A stretch of DNA of 64,000 nucleotides from Eonycteris spelaea (GCA_003508835.1 PUFA01000204.1:930001-994000), one strand, 5' to 3'. Positions 23,650-35,899 are shown, numbered from the stretch's first letter. The notes: generated by a model from the sequence alone, not told the origin. Program-made: numbers and translations.

Positions 23650-24025
23650 GTCTGTTACAAAGTATAGTAGACACTGTGGGGCCTGCCCGAATCCCCAGGT
23701 GCTTCTGTCCCACAGCTGCAGTGATGTTGGCTGCTAACAGCTGACAGCTGCACTCTTCTCTTGAGTATGGCCCTAAACTGCTACCCTTCCCCAGGGTGGG
23801 CCCCTCACCTCAGGCTGCAGCCAATCTGTGGGACCCTTTGAACTCCAGAGCTCCCCCAGGGGGCCAGACTGAGGCCACTCTCCACATGGGACCAATCTTG
23901 CTCCAGCTTTGCTCCTGCGGTCCCTGCATCCTTCACTCCTGCTGAGAGCACTTCTTCAATAATTTACATGCACCTGGATTCCTAATGCAGGCTCTGCTTC
24001 TAGGGGACCTAACCTAAGACAAGAG
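23650..24025 (+). repeat. Probable ERVL-type LTR remnant
   Basis: The right end 'aataatttacatgcacctggattcctaatgcaggctctgcttctaggggacctaacctaagaca' matches the general 3' end pattern of old ERVL LTRs (aataaa-like, then 'gggtctgcttctggggaacccaacctaagaca'). I cannot name the family. Confidence 0.45.
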
Positions 24026-24149
24026 GATTAGATCAAACGGTGACTATAAAGGCTGAGCCCAGTGCCTGCCACACAGTGGTTTGCCCAAGACATTGATGGG
24101 TTTAGCACTGAAATCCTGCATCCCTCAGGATAGCTGGTCACCAGAGGTA

Positions 24150-24330
24150 ACTGCTTGATAGGATTTATTCATTTATTCATTCATTTAGCAAATAGCTCCT
24201 GGTATCCCCGTGCCAGGCTCTGTCAATAGAGTCACAACAGGGTCTCATCCTCGGGATCTCACAGGCCAGTTGCAGGAGGCAGGAAATATCATCAGATGCT
24301 TACTCAGGCCTATGAGGAGGTCAGGCAGCC
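24150..24330 (-). repeat. L2 LINE 3' fragment, reverse orientation
   Basis: 'tttattcattcatttagcaaatagctcctggtatccccgtgccaggctctg' is the complement of an L2 3' end. Confidence 0.65.
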
Positions 24331-24639
24331 CATCCAGGGTGGTAAGGTGGGGCTTCCCTGGAAAGAGGAGAAGGTGCTGCCCAGTGAACGGAGGCAGCAC
24401 ACCCACCCCGGAGAGCTGATGATCAGGAAAGCCCTGGGCTTTGGATCTACAATACAGAGAGAGGTTATGAGAAGCATGTTCTGAGGGCACAATAGCCATA
24501 CCTCAATTTCTCTATTTGGGAAAGGCCCTTCTGATCCAACAGGAAGCCCTGAATGTCTGGGAGGAGCCCTCCAAAGCCACCAAGGCCCCTGGGTCATCAG
24601 TCAAGGTAGTTAAGAAAGGACAAGGAATCCCCTCTGATC

Positions 24640-24790
24640 CAGTAGAAACTGTACAACCCATGACAACTCAGACAAGTAGGCCTGTTATCTCCATTTTACA
24701 GAGAGGGAAACTGAGTCTTAAAGAGTAGTGACCTGCCCAAAGTCACATAGCCAATGAGTGGTAGAGCTGGGGCAGGGTCCTAGGGCTCTC
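24640..24790 (-). repeat. MIR SINE, reverse orientation
   Basis: 'ctccattttacagagagggaaactgagtcttaaagagtagtgacctgcccaaagtcacatagcc' is complement MIR. Confidence 0.8.
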
Positions 24791-24899
24791 AGGCTCCACA
24801 GCCACGGAGCCAGTTCACTCATTGAAAAAGACAAAGGCGGCATTCCGGCCCATATTTGATTCATTCCCTTTATGCACACCTGCATTACCCACTCACCAG

Positions 24900-25135
24900 T
24901 TACAGAGGGGAGTGGCTAAACGTTTAGGTTCCAGAGCCAGCCCGCTAGGTTCAGACCCCAAATCCACTGCGCAGAAGGAATGGGACCAAAGGCAAATGAC
25001 TTACCTTGTCTGTACCCTGAGGTCCTCATCTCCCCAAGAGATCTCAATAGTACCTTTCTTCAAGGGTGTTTGTGAAGATTAAATGAGTTAGTATATGGAA
25101 AGGACTTTGAACAAGGCCTGGCATATCGCCTCAGC
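24900..25135 (+). repeat. MIR SINE
   Basis: 'ggttccagagccagcccgctaggttcag', 'ggcaaatgacttaccttgtctgtaccctgaggtcctcatctcc', 'gtttgtgaagattaaatgagttag', 'acaaggcctggcatat' give the full MIR order. Confidence 0.8.
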
Positions 25136-25149
25136 TATGATTGCTTTTT

Positions 25150-25640
25150 TTACTACTATGACTTAGTATGATACAAGTCATAACGATAAAACATTGGAAA
25201 CAACCTAAATGTTCAGCAATAGGGGAGTTATTAGCCAACCATGATTTATTGACTTCAGTGGACACAATTAAGACAGGTAGTCCTGGTGCAAAGCTAGACA
25301 AATAAACTAAGAGAATAGACCAGAAAGTCCAGAACTAGATCAACGTGTGTAGTAAATCACCAGATGACAATTGAGATGCTGCAATATAGTGGGAAAAGGA
25401 TTATGTTTTAAAATAAATGGTGTTGAATCAGTTGGCTATGCATATGGGAAAGGGATAATTCTTGACCCCTACCTCACACCATACACCCATATCTATTTCA
25501 GTGATCCCTATACGGCCATTCACCTTGACCAGAGTATTGGCTCTCTCTGCACTCAGCAAAAGGTGAACTTGGAATAATAAAGTCACTTCCAATGTGGGTA
25601 CAGACTCTGATGAGAAAGCCAAGGTGAATTTCAGTGGTGT
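25150..25640 (+). repeat. L1 LINE fragments, sense
   Basis: 'ttggaaacaacctaaatgttcagcaatagggga' is L1 3'-end text. It is followed by an L1 ORF2 segment with 'agaatagaccagaaagtccagaac', 'aaataaatggtgttgaatcagttggctatgcatatggg' and 'cctacctcacaccatac'. The order is not collinear with L1, so at least two insertions are joined. Confidence 0.7.
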
Positions 25641-26089
25641 TGACGGCTTCATATGAATGAAAATTTGGGTCGTAATGTTTGTCCTTTCAGTAAAATGAAG
25701 GACGGTGCTTTATTTTGAAGTTCACTCACACAACTCACCCAATCCAAGATAATCACAGAAGGAAGATGAATTTTAGGCAACAAGTAGTCAATAAGAAAGT
25801 TCCAATTTCCTTTGGAGAAAAAGGAAAACATGTTTTGTTGTCCTCTGACAGGGAGATGGAAAAAATAAAATAACCAAGGGAAAAGTCACCCCACGCTTTC
25901 CTCACAGTTGTGGGCCCCCACCACTGTGGCGCCGTGAGGAAGTCGAAGGTTGAGTGAGCAAAACATGTTTTCCTTCGGCAGGACGTTGTAAGAACTGTTG
26001 GAATCAATTATTGGAAAACACAAAAATAAAATAAACTTCAGCCCATGGTAAACATTACCCCTTCTCTCTGGGATTAGGAAAACAAAGGC

Positions 26090-26300
26090 CAGGATTAGGG
26101 TCAGCATGGAACAGTGGGCAAGCACGCCAAGCAAAAGGCAGGGACCTGGGTTTCGGGTGAGGCTGGGTGAGGCAGGAGCCTTCCTGGGCCTCAGTTTACC
26201 CGTCTGCAAATTTATAATCTTGTGTCCATTTCATAGTGTTGGGAGTGAACTCACTCACTCCATAAATCTGTTTAGCTCCTACTCTGTGCCTGGCTATGAG
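26090..26300 (+). repeat. MIR SINE
   Basis: 'gacctgggtttcgggtg', 'ttcctgggcctcagtttacccgtctgcaaa', 'agtgttgggagtgaa' and 'ctactctgtgcctggctatg' are MIR-type words. Confidence 0.65.
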
Positions 26301-26779
26301 CTGGAGGCTGGACACCCTGAGATGCTGCTTTCCTAACACTGATGTGCATAGTGCCAGCTTCATTGTGGGTGACCAGTCCCTTAGGGACACACATTCAGGA
26401 GGGCCTCACGCTTGGTTTAAATCTCTGTGTTCTGCTGTCACCATCTGAAATTCTTAATTTTTGAACAGGAGGCACCACATTTTCATTTTGCACAGGGCCC
26501 TGTCAATTATGTAGCTGGTCCTGGGTATGAAGCGAAAACCAATGATGCTTCTTGATTGCTCACTGAGTGTGACTCCTCTGGGTGCCGTTAAGGGTTGGCA
26601 CAAAGAGGTGCTGATAAATGGGGGTGAAATGAACAAGAAAGGAGAAGTCAGGGGTTATGAATACTGTTCTACCTCCTCCCCAGCTGGTACCCCCGCCAGG
26701 AACCCCTCAAGCTCTTGGAGGTGCTGTGGCTGCCATTCTTCTGGGGAAAATTACCTCCATTTTGATTGGGAAGGTCCTG

Positions 26780-26970
26780 AGTTAAGTACAGTGGGAAAAG
26801 CACCAACTCTGTGATTATAACTGACCTGGGATCACAACCTGCTGCCGCTCACAGCTGTGTATCCCTGAGCCAGGCTCTGAGCCTCCGCTTCCTCATCTGT
26901 TAAATGGGTATACTCATACCCGACATAGAGGGTGCTTGTGGAGATTAAGCACATAATGTTTAAAGAACCA
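26780..26970 (+). repeat. MIR SINE
   Basis: 'gtacagtgggaaaagcaccaactctg', 'gcctccgcttcctcatctgttaaatggg', 'gggtgcttgtggagattaagc' follow MIR order, including the 5' head. Confidence 0.8.
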
Positions 26971-27289
26971 CAGCTCTACCAGTTTGAGGAGATATCAATC
27001 CCGTATCTCCATAGGTGGGCAGGGGGTATTTAGATCCTAAGGGAGGTGATTACAGCTAGAGGCAAACCCTCCTCAGGCTTTAAAAGTAAGAGTTTCACTA
27101 GACCCTGGGACCCTGTCCCTGGGGAGCAAGGGCTGGATGTACTGCATGTTCATGAGTGAAATGTGAAAAAATTGAATTTTTAAATAGTTAAAAATTAGTT
27201 AACCAAACTGTCAAGTCAATGAGAAATGGTGTGTGGGTTAAGCCTTCACAAATACAAGGATATATCCATCTACTAAAGACGTCAAATCC

Positions 27290-27565
27290 TAATTGATGCC
27301 TATTGTGTGCCGAGTACTTCTTTTACTGAGCAGTTACTATGTGCAAAGCACCATCAGGCTAAATGTTTGAGAGTCATTATCTTATTTAATCTTTCTAATG
27401 GACACATGCAGTAGGTGCTGGAAATGCACCCCATTAACAGATGAGGAGAGAGATGCCCAGAAAGGAAAAGGACTTGCCCAGGGCTCAGAGTTAGGAAGTG
27501 GTGGAGCAGGAGCTCAAACCCCAGAATGTTGTCCACGCACTCATCCAAACTCTGAGCTGTCAAAG
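27290..27565 (-). repeat. MIR SINE, reverse orientation
   Basis: 'gagcagttactatgtgcaaagcacc', 'attaacagatgaggagagagatgcccagaaagg', 'ttaggaagtggtggagcaggagctcaaaccccag' are complement MIR. Confidence 0.8.
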
Positions 27566-28499
27566 TTCTGTCCCCAGCTCACACTGTAAGATCATCAGAA
27601 TGATTCACACTCGGGTCCTGCCAGGCCACATGTGGAAGGTCCTTTTCCCCGCCCCCCACACCATCCCCTCTTAAGGGACCCTCATGAGCTGGAGTCTGGC
27701 CCTAGCCTGTAGCCATCTTGCCAGAAGGCAGCTTGGAGGCAGCTCCAGCAGGAAACCGTGCAAGTTAACTACAGCCTCTACTAGAAGGATGGAGAACGGC
27801 AGCTATGGGACAGTGGACAAGCACCAAGTATTTTAATGCTGTTCCCAGACTAAGCACAATTCATTTCTCTAAGTGTCTGGGTTTCAGGTGGGAGGCGGCT
27901 TACCCCAGCAATTGATGGTGTCTGTGACAGGGGGTCACATTGCCTCCATATACAACCACACGGGTGCACACATGCTTATTAAGTTAATTAATATGGTCTT
28001 TCCAGAGCTACTATCTCCCTCACCCTCTGCCACGGGGCCGCAGAGAGACAAACTCTCCACTCCGGAGCTCCATGGAGAAAATAAATCAGGAGTCAGGCAC
28101 TGTGGCTCATCGAAATACCTCTTTTTAAACCACTACCCTTTCTGGTGCTTCAGGGAAGGTGACATTGCCACCCCCATTCTGTAAAACTGTCACAGGAGGG
28201 AAGGATGGCCCTGTGAGGATCTGAGCTCTCTGGAGGAACTCAAGTGCAGGTGGCGTCAGAGGTAGGATGTGGGAATCGACTGCTTGGCAGGGTCTTCCCA
28301 GGGCTGCTTGTCTCCTTAGCAGACAGCAGGGCGTGGACAGGCCCCCACCCCCTAGACACTGCTGCGTACTTCTTGGATCATTAATGGTCAGATTCTCCTC
28401 TGATGACCCACCTGGAACTTCAGGCTCTTTGGCTAGAAAGGAGTCCCTGTGTTCCTCCCACCCCAGGCTCCACTGGCCTTTCAATGGGGCCACACAGGT

Positions 28500-28850
28500 A
28501 AACAGATAACTAGACGAGACAATGATCTCAGATATGGATGAGTACAAGCAAAGAAGAGATACAGGGTGATGGGAGGGTGAGGGGCTGAGGGTTGGTGGTA
28601 GTCTGGCACACTTCTGTGAATAGGTGACCTTTGAGATCTGACTGATGAGGGAAGCCGGCCCAGGCATGAGAAAATTTGGGAGAGTGATTTTCTAGAGAGC
28701 AGAGATGGCAGGTACAAAGTCCCTAGGGCTGGAGGCAGCTGGGCAGAGTTGGGATGGAGAGGAAGAACAGTGTGGCTGGAGCACAGGGAAAAGGGGCAGA
28801 GGTGGATGAGGTGTGGAAGTGCCCAGTCTTGGAGGCCATATTAAAGAGAG
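28500..28850 (-). repeat. L2 LINE, reverse orientation
   Basis: 'gtgacctttgagatctgactgatgagg', 'gcaggtacaaagtccctagggctggaggcag' and 'acagtgtggctggagcacaggg' are L2 complement words in the correct order. Confidence 0.7.
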
Positions 28851-29259
28851 CAGATGTTATTCCCAAAGCAACTGTTGAGCAGCTGCTACAGGCGCCACAA
28901 TGCTGGGAGCTGTGTCCCCGGCCTCCTTACAACAGCTCTTGGGCATTGAGAGAGGGAGGGAGGGGTGTGTCCTAGTAGGCTGTCAAGGAAAAGGCTGGGC
29001 TCCTGAACAGTGCATGCCACAGGGTCCTCGCCCTGCCCCGCCTCTCAAAACAACAACAAATGACTGCCTCTCCCTATGACTCAGGTCTCTCCAGGGTCAC
29101 AGCAAAAGGTCCCCCAGAAAAGAGATCTTTCGGAGGTCTGGGTCCCCGTCACTCTGAGCTGCATCCCACCACCACCCACTACCAGACTGAAATCTTTAGA
29201 AATGTAAGTCATAATGTGTCCTTCCACGGCTCCTCCTCGCTCTAAGAATATAACACAAA

Positions 29260-29660
29260 GGTTGTGGTGACCGGCCTCTTCCTTCTCCCTCCCCACTCCT
29301 CTGAGCCCAGCACCTTGCTGCTCTTTAGATGGTCTTCCCCCTGCTGGCCCCTCTGCCTGAATGCTGTCCTCCAGGTCTTCGCATGACAGGCTCTTTCTCG
29401 CTCCCCCAGTATCCTCGCCTCTCCTTGGCCGCCAAGCTGAAGAGACCTTGCCACACTCCCCTCTGCATCCATCGCTGATAGCTCTGATCATTCTCTAATC
29501 ATTTACACTGATTTGTGAACTAGTTTACTGCCTGCCTCCCCTAACTACAAACTCACTCCACAAGGCAGGAGGCTTTCATTAGTGTTGTTGTCACTGCCAT
29601 ATCCTTGGGGCCTTGAACAGCTCATATAACACATATGAACATATGTTGAATGAGTGAATG
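29260..29660 (+). repeat. L2 LINE 3' portion
   Basis: 'ctctgcctgaatgctgtcctccaggtcttcgcatgacag', 'ttagtgttgttgtcactgccatatccttggggccttgaac' and 'catatgttgaatgagtgaatgac' follow the L2 3' end. Confidence 0.8.
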
Positions 29661-29830
29661 ACCTCGATAGACACTCACAAAAGCCCCATGAGGTCAATGC
29701 TCTTATAGTCCCGTTTCACTGAGGTTAGATGGTTAAGCCACTTCCCCAAGGTACACAGCTAGCAGGGAGCCAAGGCTTCAATGGAGACAGCCTGACTTCC
29801 AACCCTACATTTATGCCCTGCTACACTTGG
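29650..29830 (-). repeat. MIR SINE, reverse orientation
   Basis: 'cccatgaggtcaatgctcttatagtcccgtttcactgaggttag', 'gccacttccccaaggtacacagctagcagggagcc' are complement MIR text, abutting the L2 copy. Confidence 0.75.
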
Positions 29831-30049
29831 CTTAACTGTGTAGCCAGACAGCCCTTCCCTCAACATAGTCAGCATGCAATGGGTATGAAATCCCAGCCCT
29901 GCCTTTCCTTCTAAAGGTGGTGAGACTTGGAGGATGTCATTGAAGCAACCTGCCCCCCTTGTCATCTGTACCGTACCGCACCCATGAGGGGTTGGTAAGC
30001 AGGGGTTCTCAGCTAGGCCTGCCCTCAGAAGGGTTAACGTGGCCTCTTT

Positions 30050-30450
30050 GTCCCATGGTTGTCATGGGGACAGTTCCTGTCCTTCAGGAAGCAGGGAGAG
30101 CAGTTTCCTGTTTTGAAGAAGGCTTGAGGGCTGTTTTCCTCCAATCAGCCTACCCAAAGAGGGGCAGGAAGCCCAGGGCCGGGCGCCCCTGCTGCTGGGT
30201 GTGTGGTGCAGCCATGCCCACACCCAGCCAGCCAGGAGGGGCCGTTGTGGAAATGCAGCCTCGGGAAAAAGCCAAACAGGCCAGGAGAAGGAAAAAAAAA
30301 AAAATGGCTGGCCGGAAGAGGGTGGTCACTTCCTCCACAGACCTTGGATCCCACCCAGTGGTGATAAAAACTCAGAGCTGGTCCTGCCCAGCCCCGGACT
30401 CCCCTCCCCCAGAGCTCAGCCTTTCCTTGCGGAGCTGAAGGCTGGCTGGA
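30050..30450. promoter_or_regulatory. Candidate regulatory segment with clustered ETS motifs
   Basis: Repeat-poor and moderately GC-rich. It has CAGGAAGC near 30085, AACAGGAA on the reverse strand (30105-30112, a FOX:ETS-like word), CAGGAAGCC near 30165, CCGGAAGAGG near 30311 and ACTTCCTCC near 30328. It lies about 7 kb from the FGD5 promoter. ETS clustering is a hallmark of endothelial enhancers, but this call is motif-based only. Confidence 0.25.
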
Positions 30451-30679
30451 CAAAGGCCTTTGAGGCCCCTGCCTGCACCCTGGACACTTCAGCCTAACTG
30501 GGCTTCTGGCCCCCAGTTCCCGTCCCCATCCCCTGTCTGGCATGCCCTTTTCTGCGCCCCTCTGCTTGTATAATCCCTTCAGGGTGCAAAGCAAAGTGTT
30601 CCTCCTCCTGGAAGCCTTTCCAGCATGAATTTGAGCCCCCAAAACTATGGATAGGGAACATTCATGAATTCAAACCTAA

Positions 30680-31150
30680 TCTCTCTTGGGGGGCCCTGCC
30701 CCAGCCTCCTCAGGTCGTCCCACCTCCAGGCTTGTCCCTCTGACTCCCTTTCACTCTAGCTACCACAAGGGTCTGACCATATTTCTCCCTCCCCAGAAAC
30801 ACTCTACGGTCCCCATCACCGGTGGAGTGAAGTCAAACTCTTTGGCTCACTACTGAAGAGCTTTTCCCTACACCGTTCTATGCTGTGACCACAGCATCCT
30901 TCTCACCTTGCCCCAGCCCCGCCTGCCTCATCCAGACCCACAGGTGCTTGCTCAGGCTGTTCCCCTACCTGGAATGGCAAACTTCGTCTCCACCTGGAAA
31001 ATGACACTCGACCTTTAAAGCCCAGCCTGATGTTGCCTCCTTTCCTCTATCCCTCAGCTCAACTTAGTCTCCTGCCTTCACTCCCGGCCCCACTATGTCA
31101 TGTTAGTTGATGCGAAGACCTCTCAGACTGAACTGTGAGCTCTTCAAGGT
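30680..31150 (+). repeat. L2 LINE 3' portion
   Basis: 'gaagtcaaactctttggctcactactgaagagc', 'gctgttcccctacctggaatggcaaacttc', 'tgaactgtgagctcttcaaggtcag' are L2 in sense order. Confidence 0.8.
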
Positions 31151-31159
31151 CAGAAACGT

Positions 31160-31315
31160 GAAGAGAGAGAACTAATAGTCCTTTAATCTTCCCCATGACC
31201 AAGAGAAAGGTCTCATTATTCCCATTTTATAGAGGAGAAAATTGAGGTGCAGAGGTAAAGTGCCTTGTCCAAGACCACAGAGCCAGTGACTGGTGGAGGT
31301 AGGGATCTTCAGACC
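31160..31315 (-). repeat. MIR SINE, reverse orientation
   Basis: 'ttcccattttatagaggagaaaattgaggtgcagaggtaaagtgccttgtccaagaccacagagccagtgactgg' is complement MIR. Confidence 0.85.
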
Positions 31316-32019
31316 CCAGCTCCTCTTTCTCCGTGCCTGGCCTGGGTGTGTGCAGGGGGTTGGGCGTGGGAGATGCCTGAGCCAAACTTATCTGAGGTTC
31401 CCCCCACCAATCTTTGAGGCACGGGAAGGGAAGGGTGGCCTTACGAATTGTCCACCCTGCAGGTGGCTGGCTCAGATTGCCAGGCCCTGGAGCCAGAAAG
31501 GCAGCTCAATGGCTTTCCAGAGGAAGATAAGCCCTGGGAGCTGATGCTGTCTCAGCGGAGGCATTAGGATATGAACAGTCCAAGGCTGCAGGGACTTGGG
31601 AGTTAGCAGCTGCAGAGGCTGCAGGGCCAGAGTAATTTCCTTTTAATAATATGCATTTTAGCCCTAGAGACAAAATGTATACCTGCTCCCGAGGAAAACA
31701 GGAGGCCCAGGGGGATTCAGCTCTAAAGTGGGATGTGAAGATGGCTGCCAATTGGGCCCCAGTTTTCGAAGAGCCCATCTTGGGGGAAATGAAACTTGAT
31801 TGTCACCTCCTCTGGACTGGGGCAGGACACAGAGCCCAGGCTGCCTCCCTGTGTTCCCACGCGGTTCCCCCATTGTCCCCTCTCACTCATCACAGTATAC
31901 AACAAGTACTCAATAAATGCTCTCCCGCCGTCCCTCTTCCACTCTGATTGTGGGTTTTATGCGACCCAGTTCCTGGTGTACTTTGCAAACACTTATTGAG
32001 CACCAACTGTGTATTTGAC

Positions 32020-32370
32020 GTTTAAATGATAATAGTCATTTATTGAGTGCCACCTGTGTCCCTTATCCCCTACTGAATGCTGTAGTTATCTCATTTAATG
32101 AGCAGACACTATTTTCATGTCCAATTGATGGGGGCCAGTGTTCAGAAGTGGATAAGAAAGCTGTCCCTAGAGCCAGGGTGGGATGCCTACCTTACTAGCT
32201 ATGTATCCCTGGGCAGATGCCTCAGCCTCTCTGTGCCATGATAGTCTCGTCTGCAACATGGGAGCAATAATGTCGCCTACTTCAGAGGTTTCTTGAGAGA
32301 ATTAAATAAACTAAAAACATATGCAAAACACTGAGTGCACAAAATAAGCACTTGGCAAATACTATTGATT
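32020..32370 (+). repeat. MIR SINE copies
   Basis: A complement-type 3' head ('atagtcatttattgagtgccacctgtgtc') is followed by a sense copy with 'ctagctatgtatccctgggcagatgcctcagcctctctgtgcc' and 'cagaggtttcttgagagaattaaataa'. Confidence 0.65.
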
Positions 32371-33033
32371 TACCAATGGGGAAACTGAGGCTGGAACTTG
32401 CCCCCCCCCCCAGGTCAGTCTGGCCACTGAATATCACTGTCAATTGCCAGTCTGTGTTGCCTTCATAGGAGCTTACAGAGCCTGGGTGCTCTTTGTTTTG
32501 AGAGAGCACACGGCCAAATCCAGCTGTGGTGCTGTCTCTGAACTTTGCCAAAGCTTCAGGCAGGTGGTAACAGGGAGCTAGATTTCAGCAGTTTTGATCT
32601 GAGATTCCCTAAGCTGTGTGCAGGGAGGTAACTAGCCCTGATGGTCTAAGGATAATAAAAAGACAGGAGAAATTTGCTTATTTGAAGGATCCTGATCTTT
32701 TATGCTGAGTTACTTGTGTGTATAAGTGAGAGGTGTGAGGGTGGGGACTCAGTGGGGAAGAGCCTGGGGGACTTCAAGCGTCTTGTGAGAAGTGACTTTG
32801 ATTTCAGAGGCCCCAGGGAACTGGCCAGCCTCACACCAGGGGTCTAAAGGCATCTGAGAGGCACTGGTGCTTCCTCCGTTAGTGCTCTCATCAAACTTGT
32901 GGGTAATTGCCATTGGGTGTCCTGCTTCCTCTGCTGGCATAGGAGCTCAAGAAGGCCGAGTGAAAGTTGTCTGCTTACTTGGTACCTCACCCAGTGCCTA
33001 GCACAGAGTAGGCAGGCACTCAGTGCACTTTTG

Positions 33034-33176
33034 TGGAAGGAAGGAAGAAAAGAGGAAGGAAGGAAGGAAGGAAGGAAGGAAGGAAGGAAGGAAGGAAGGA
33101 AGGAAGGAAGGAAGGAAAGAAGAAAGGCAGGCAGGCAGGCAGGCAGGCAAGAAAATAAAGGAGGGAGGAAGAAAGG
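33034..33176 (+). repeat. (GGAA)n / (GGCA)n compound microsatellite
   Basis: About eighteen GGAA units, then six GGCA units from about 33126, then a decayed tail. It begins directly after an L2/MIR-like 3' end ('agcacagagtaggcaggcactcagtgc'), a common birthplace of tetranucleotide repeats. The Lys/Gly/Arg and Ser/Phe/Leu/Pro frames here are artefacts. Confidence 0.95.
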
Positions 33177-33234
33177 TTGGCCACCTAAGTCCGGGTTCTG
33201 ATTCTGCCACTGTGATCTTGAACAAATGTGGTAC

Positions 33235-33450
33235 ACTGTGAACAGCACAGGCCCCGGGGACAGACAGACCTAGGTTTAGTCCCAACTCCACCACTAGCCC
33301 TGAGTCTTGAGTCTTTCACTTCTCTGACCCTCAGTTTTCTCATCTGTAAAAGGAGATAACAATCAAATCACTTCATATATCACAAGAGGCATGTGAAGAG
33401 AGGGCTCAGTAGATGTAGCTATCAGCATCTGTTGTGATTATCAGTGTTAT
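33235..33450 (+). repeat. MIR SINE
   Basis: 'acagacctaggtttagtcccaactccaccactagccctgag', 'ctctgaccctcagttttctcatctgtaaaagg' follow MIR order. Confidence 0.85.
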
Positions 33451-33859
33451 TATTGCCTGCTATTATTGCCACCGCCTCCTCACTTGGCAATGCGCTAGTT
33501 ATCCAAGTGCCTTTCACCCCAAGTTCCTTAGGCTCTGAAGTTCCTGCTTGGCTGTTCCTTGGGTGTATCAGAACCTTTGTGTTAGTTCCCTTGAAGGCCC
33601 CTTCCAATGCTCCTGCAGACATGAGCTGAGTCATTACCATAAAGCTGGGAACTGCTGGCCATTCTGATCATCCAAGGCAGATAGAAAGAAGGGAGGGAAA
33701 GAAAGGGGAAGAAGGAAGGCCTGGAGAGTGTAGGGAGCCCTGATTCCTGCTGTGCATCTGCCTTAAAGGTATTATGCCCCTGGCCCCTTCTGCAGAAAAA
33801 CTAGAAGGGGCTCCTGTTCCCAAAAGGCAAAGCAAGAGACTGCAGCCATTAGAGGCAAG

Positions 33860-34250
33860 GTGCACTTGGACCTGGATGTCAGGAGGTATGGATTCCCCAC
33901 TGGCTGTTCTTCTAACTTGCTCTATGATCCCAGGTCAGTAATTTTCCCTTCTGAGCCTCAGTTTCCTAGTCTGTCAAATGGGCATAACACCTACCCTGGG
34001 TGATTCATGGTATGCTGAGAAGAAGAGCTTAGATGGTGAATGTGAAAACCTAGGTGAATTTTTTGGCAGTTAAGAACTCAGATCATGTTCTCAGAGTGAA
34101 TGGGGTATGCATCCTGGCTGGGCTGTAGGGGTAAGTCACTTCCTCATGTGTGAAAAGGGAATATAATAATCCCTTTATAGGATTCTTGGGTGAATACATG
34201 TGTGAAGGGCTCAAAACAGGAGCAACAATGGCCATTACCCACCCCATCCC
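33860..34250 (+). repeat. Two MIR SINEs in tandem
   Basis: The first copy has 'cttctgagcctcagtttcctagtctgtcaaatggg'. The second, from about 34065, has 'agttaagaactcagatcatg', 'cttcctcatgtgtgaaaaggg' and 'aggattcttgggtgaatacatg'. Confidence 0.7.
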
Positions 34251-34794
34251 ACTCCTGCCATCCATAGTCATATTCTTCGTGGTTATTTACAACCAATCTC
34301 AAGCTCAGTGAGAGGTTACAGCTCAGTTCCATAAGGACTAAGTAAATCCAAGCACTAGAATTAGCACCGGATGTTTGTAGAGCCTTATGGTCTTTCACAT
34401 CCATTTTCTCATGTTAGGAAAAGCAAACAAAGGAATGAGTAGTTCAGCTTCACAGCCCATCAGTCCACTCTGACATGTGGTTTCAGCTCAACGAGTTCAG
34501 ACCTGTATTTTTTCCCAACTGTCATTGGTGCTATGATCTTTTTCAAGTAGACTTTGCTTAGCCTCAAATCCTAAATTCAACAGTAGTGGAAAGGGCTTAG
34601 CAAGGCACTGTAGTCTCTCCCTGCTCACCCTTCCTCTGTGCACATGATCTACAGTGAAGGGTAACACTGGCCATCGATGGAATGATCTGAACCTTCCTCT
34701 CCTGCTCCTGCCCTGCTGCGGTCCCAGATTATTTGAGTTTATGACTAATTCCAGAAACAAGCTCAATTTTTAAAACATGTTTTCTTTTTGCATC

Positions 34795-35205
34795 AAATAA
34801 ACTCCCCCCACCTTTTCAACCATCAGCTCCGTCACCTCCATAACCTCATTCAACCTCATCATCTCTACCACCTTCACTAACTTGATCAACTTCACCATCC
34901 CTGCCACCACCAGCTCTACCACCCCTATCACCTCACTGGACTGCATTATCTCCACTACTTCTATCACCTCCATCACCTTGACCAACTCTACCACCTCCAT
35001 CATCTTCTCAAGTCCATCTCCATCACATCTATCAATTCCACTACCTCTACCTCCTCCACCACCACCAACTATATCACATCTTCGATCTTCACCATGACTT
35101 CCATAGCCACTTCTATCACCTTGCCATCTACCGCCTCCACCTCCTTTGCCTGCAACAGCATGTCTCCCACATCCACCATCACTTCCATTTCTATCATCTC
35201 CATGC
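34795..35205 (+). repeat. Degenerate ACC/ATC-rich minisatellite
   Basis: About 400 bp of imperfect units such as caccacctccatcac and tctaccacc. Unit lengths are mostly multiples of three, so both strands stay open: Thr/Ser/Ile-rich forward and Val/Glu/Met-rich reverse. There is no start context, splice site or conserved domain, so it is called a repeat and not a gene. Confidence 0.85.
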
Positions 35206-35899
35206 AGGGATCCATAAAGTTTACTAAGAGCTCAAGCAACATAAATTCTGCCATAGATTTTCTATTCCAGAGACACAAGTATTTCTCCACAAAAGGCTGG
35301 AGGCTTAAGGACTCTGTGGTGGCTCAGAGATGAAAAGGTCATTTGAAAGAATAAAATTCATTTCCTGATTTGAGGAAACTGAAGTACACCCTAGGCCCTT
35401 ACCTAAAGTATGCGTAATCTAATTTCATGCTGTGGGCATTAAAAGATGAAAATAAAATAAAACAAATCCTGCAAACCTGGTTAGGTGTATAAAAATGCTT
35501 GGAGAGTACAAAAAAATATATAAGATTTTTCATAATATCAGGAAAAAAAGAGTTTAACATCTTCGGATCCTTTCCACAACACCTGATTGAATTTCACTCA
35601 TTACTATCTTTATTAAGTGTGCATTAAACGCCTTCTGTGTACCAGGCATCAACTGGCTTATGTAACAATCCAAATCAGACCTTCGTGCATGTCAAATTTT
35701 TAGTGAGCACCTAATATGCACTAGGAGTTCTGCGAGGTACAAGCCCTCAGATATCCAAAAACCTACCAACCTTCCAACAAGGAGACAGATCAGGGATTAA
35801 GTTCTCATTCTAGAGAAAATCTGGGGAAACTGAAATGTCTTTTCTCTACTTTTGTGTACTTTGGTAACACAACTGGCCAAAAAGGAATGGATCGAGTTA

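Noticed and set aside
32844..33294. Lys/Gly/Arg-rich and Ser/Phe/Leu/Pro-rich frames
   Set aside because: Pure products of the GGAA/GGCA microsatellite.
34770..35290. Val/Glu/Met-rich and Thr/Ser-rich proteins at the minisatellite
   Set aside because: Both strands are open because the repeat units are mostly multiples of three. No conserved sequence or gene structure is present.
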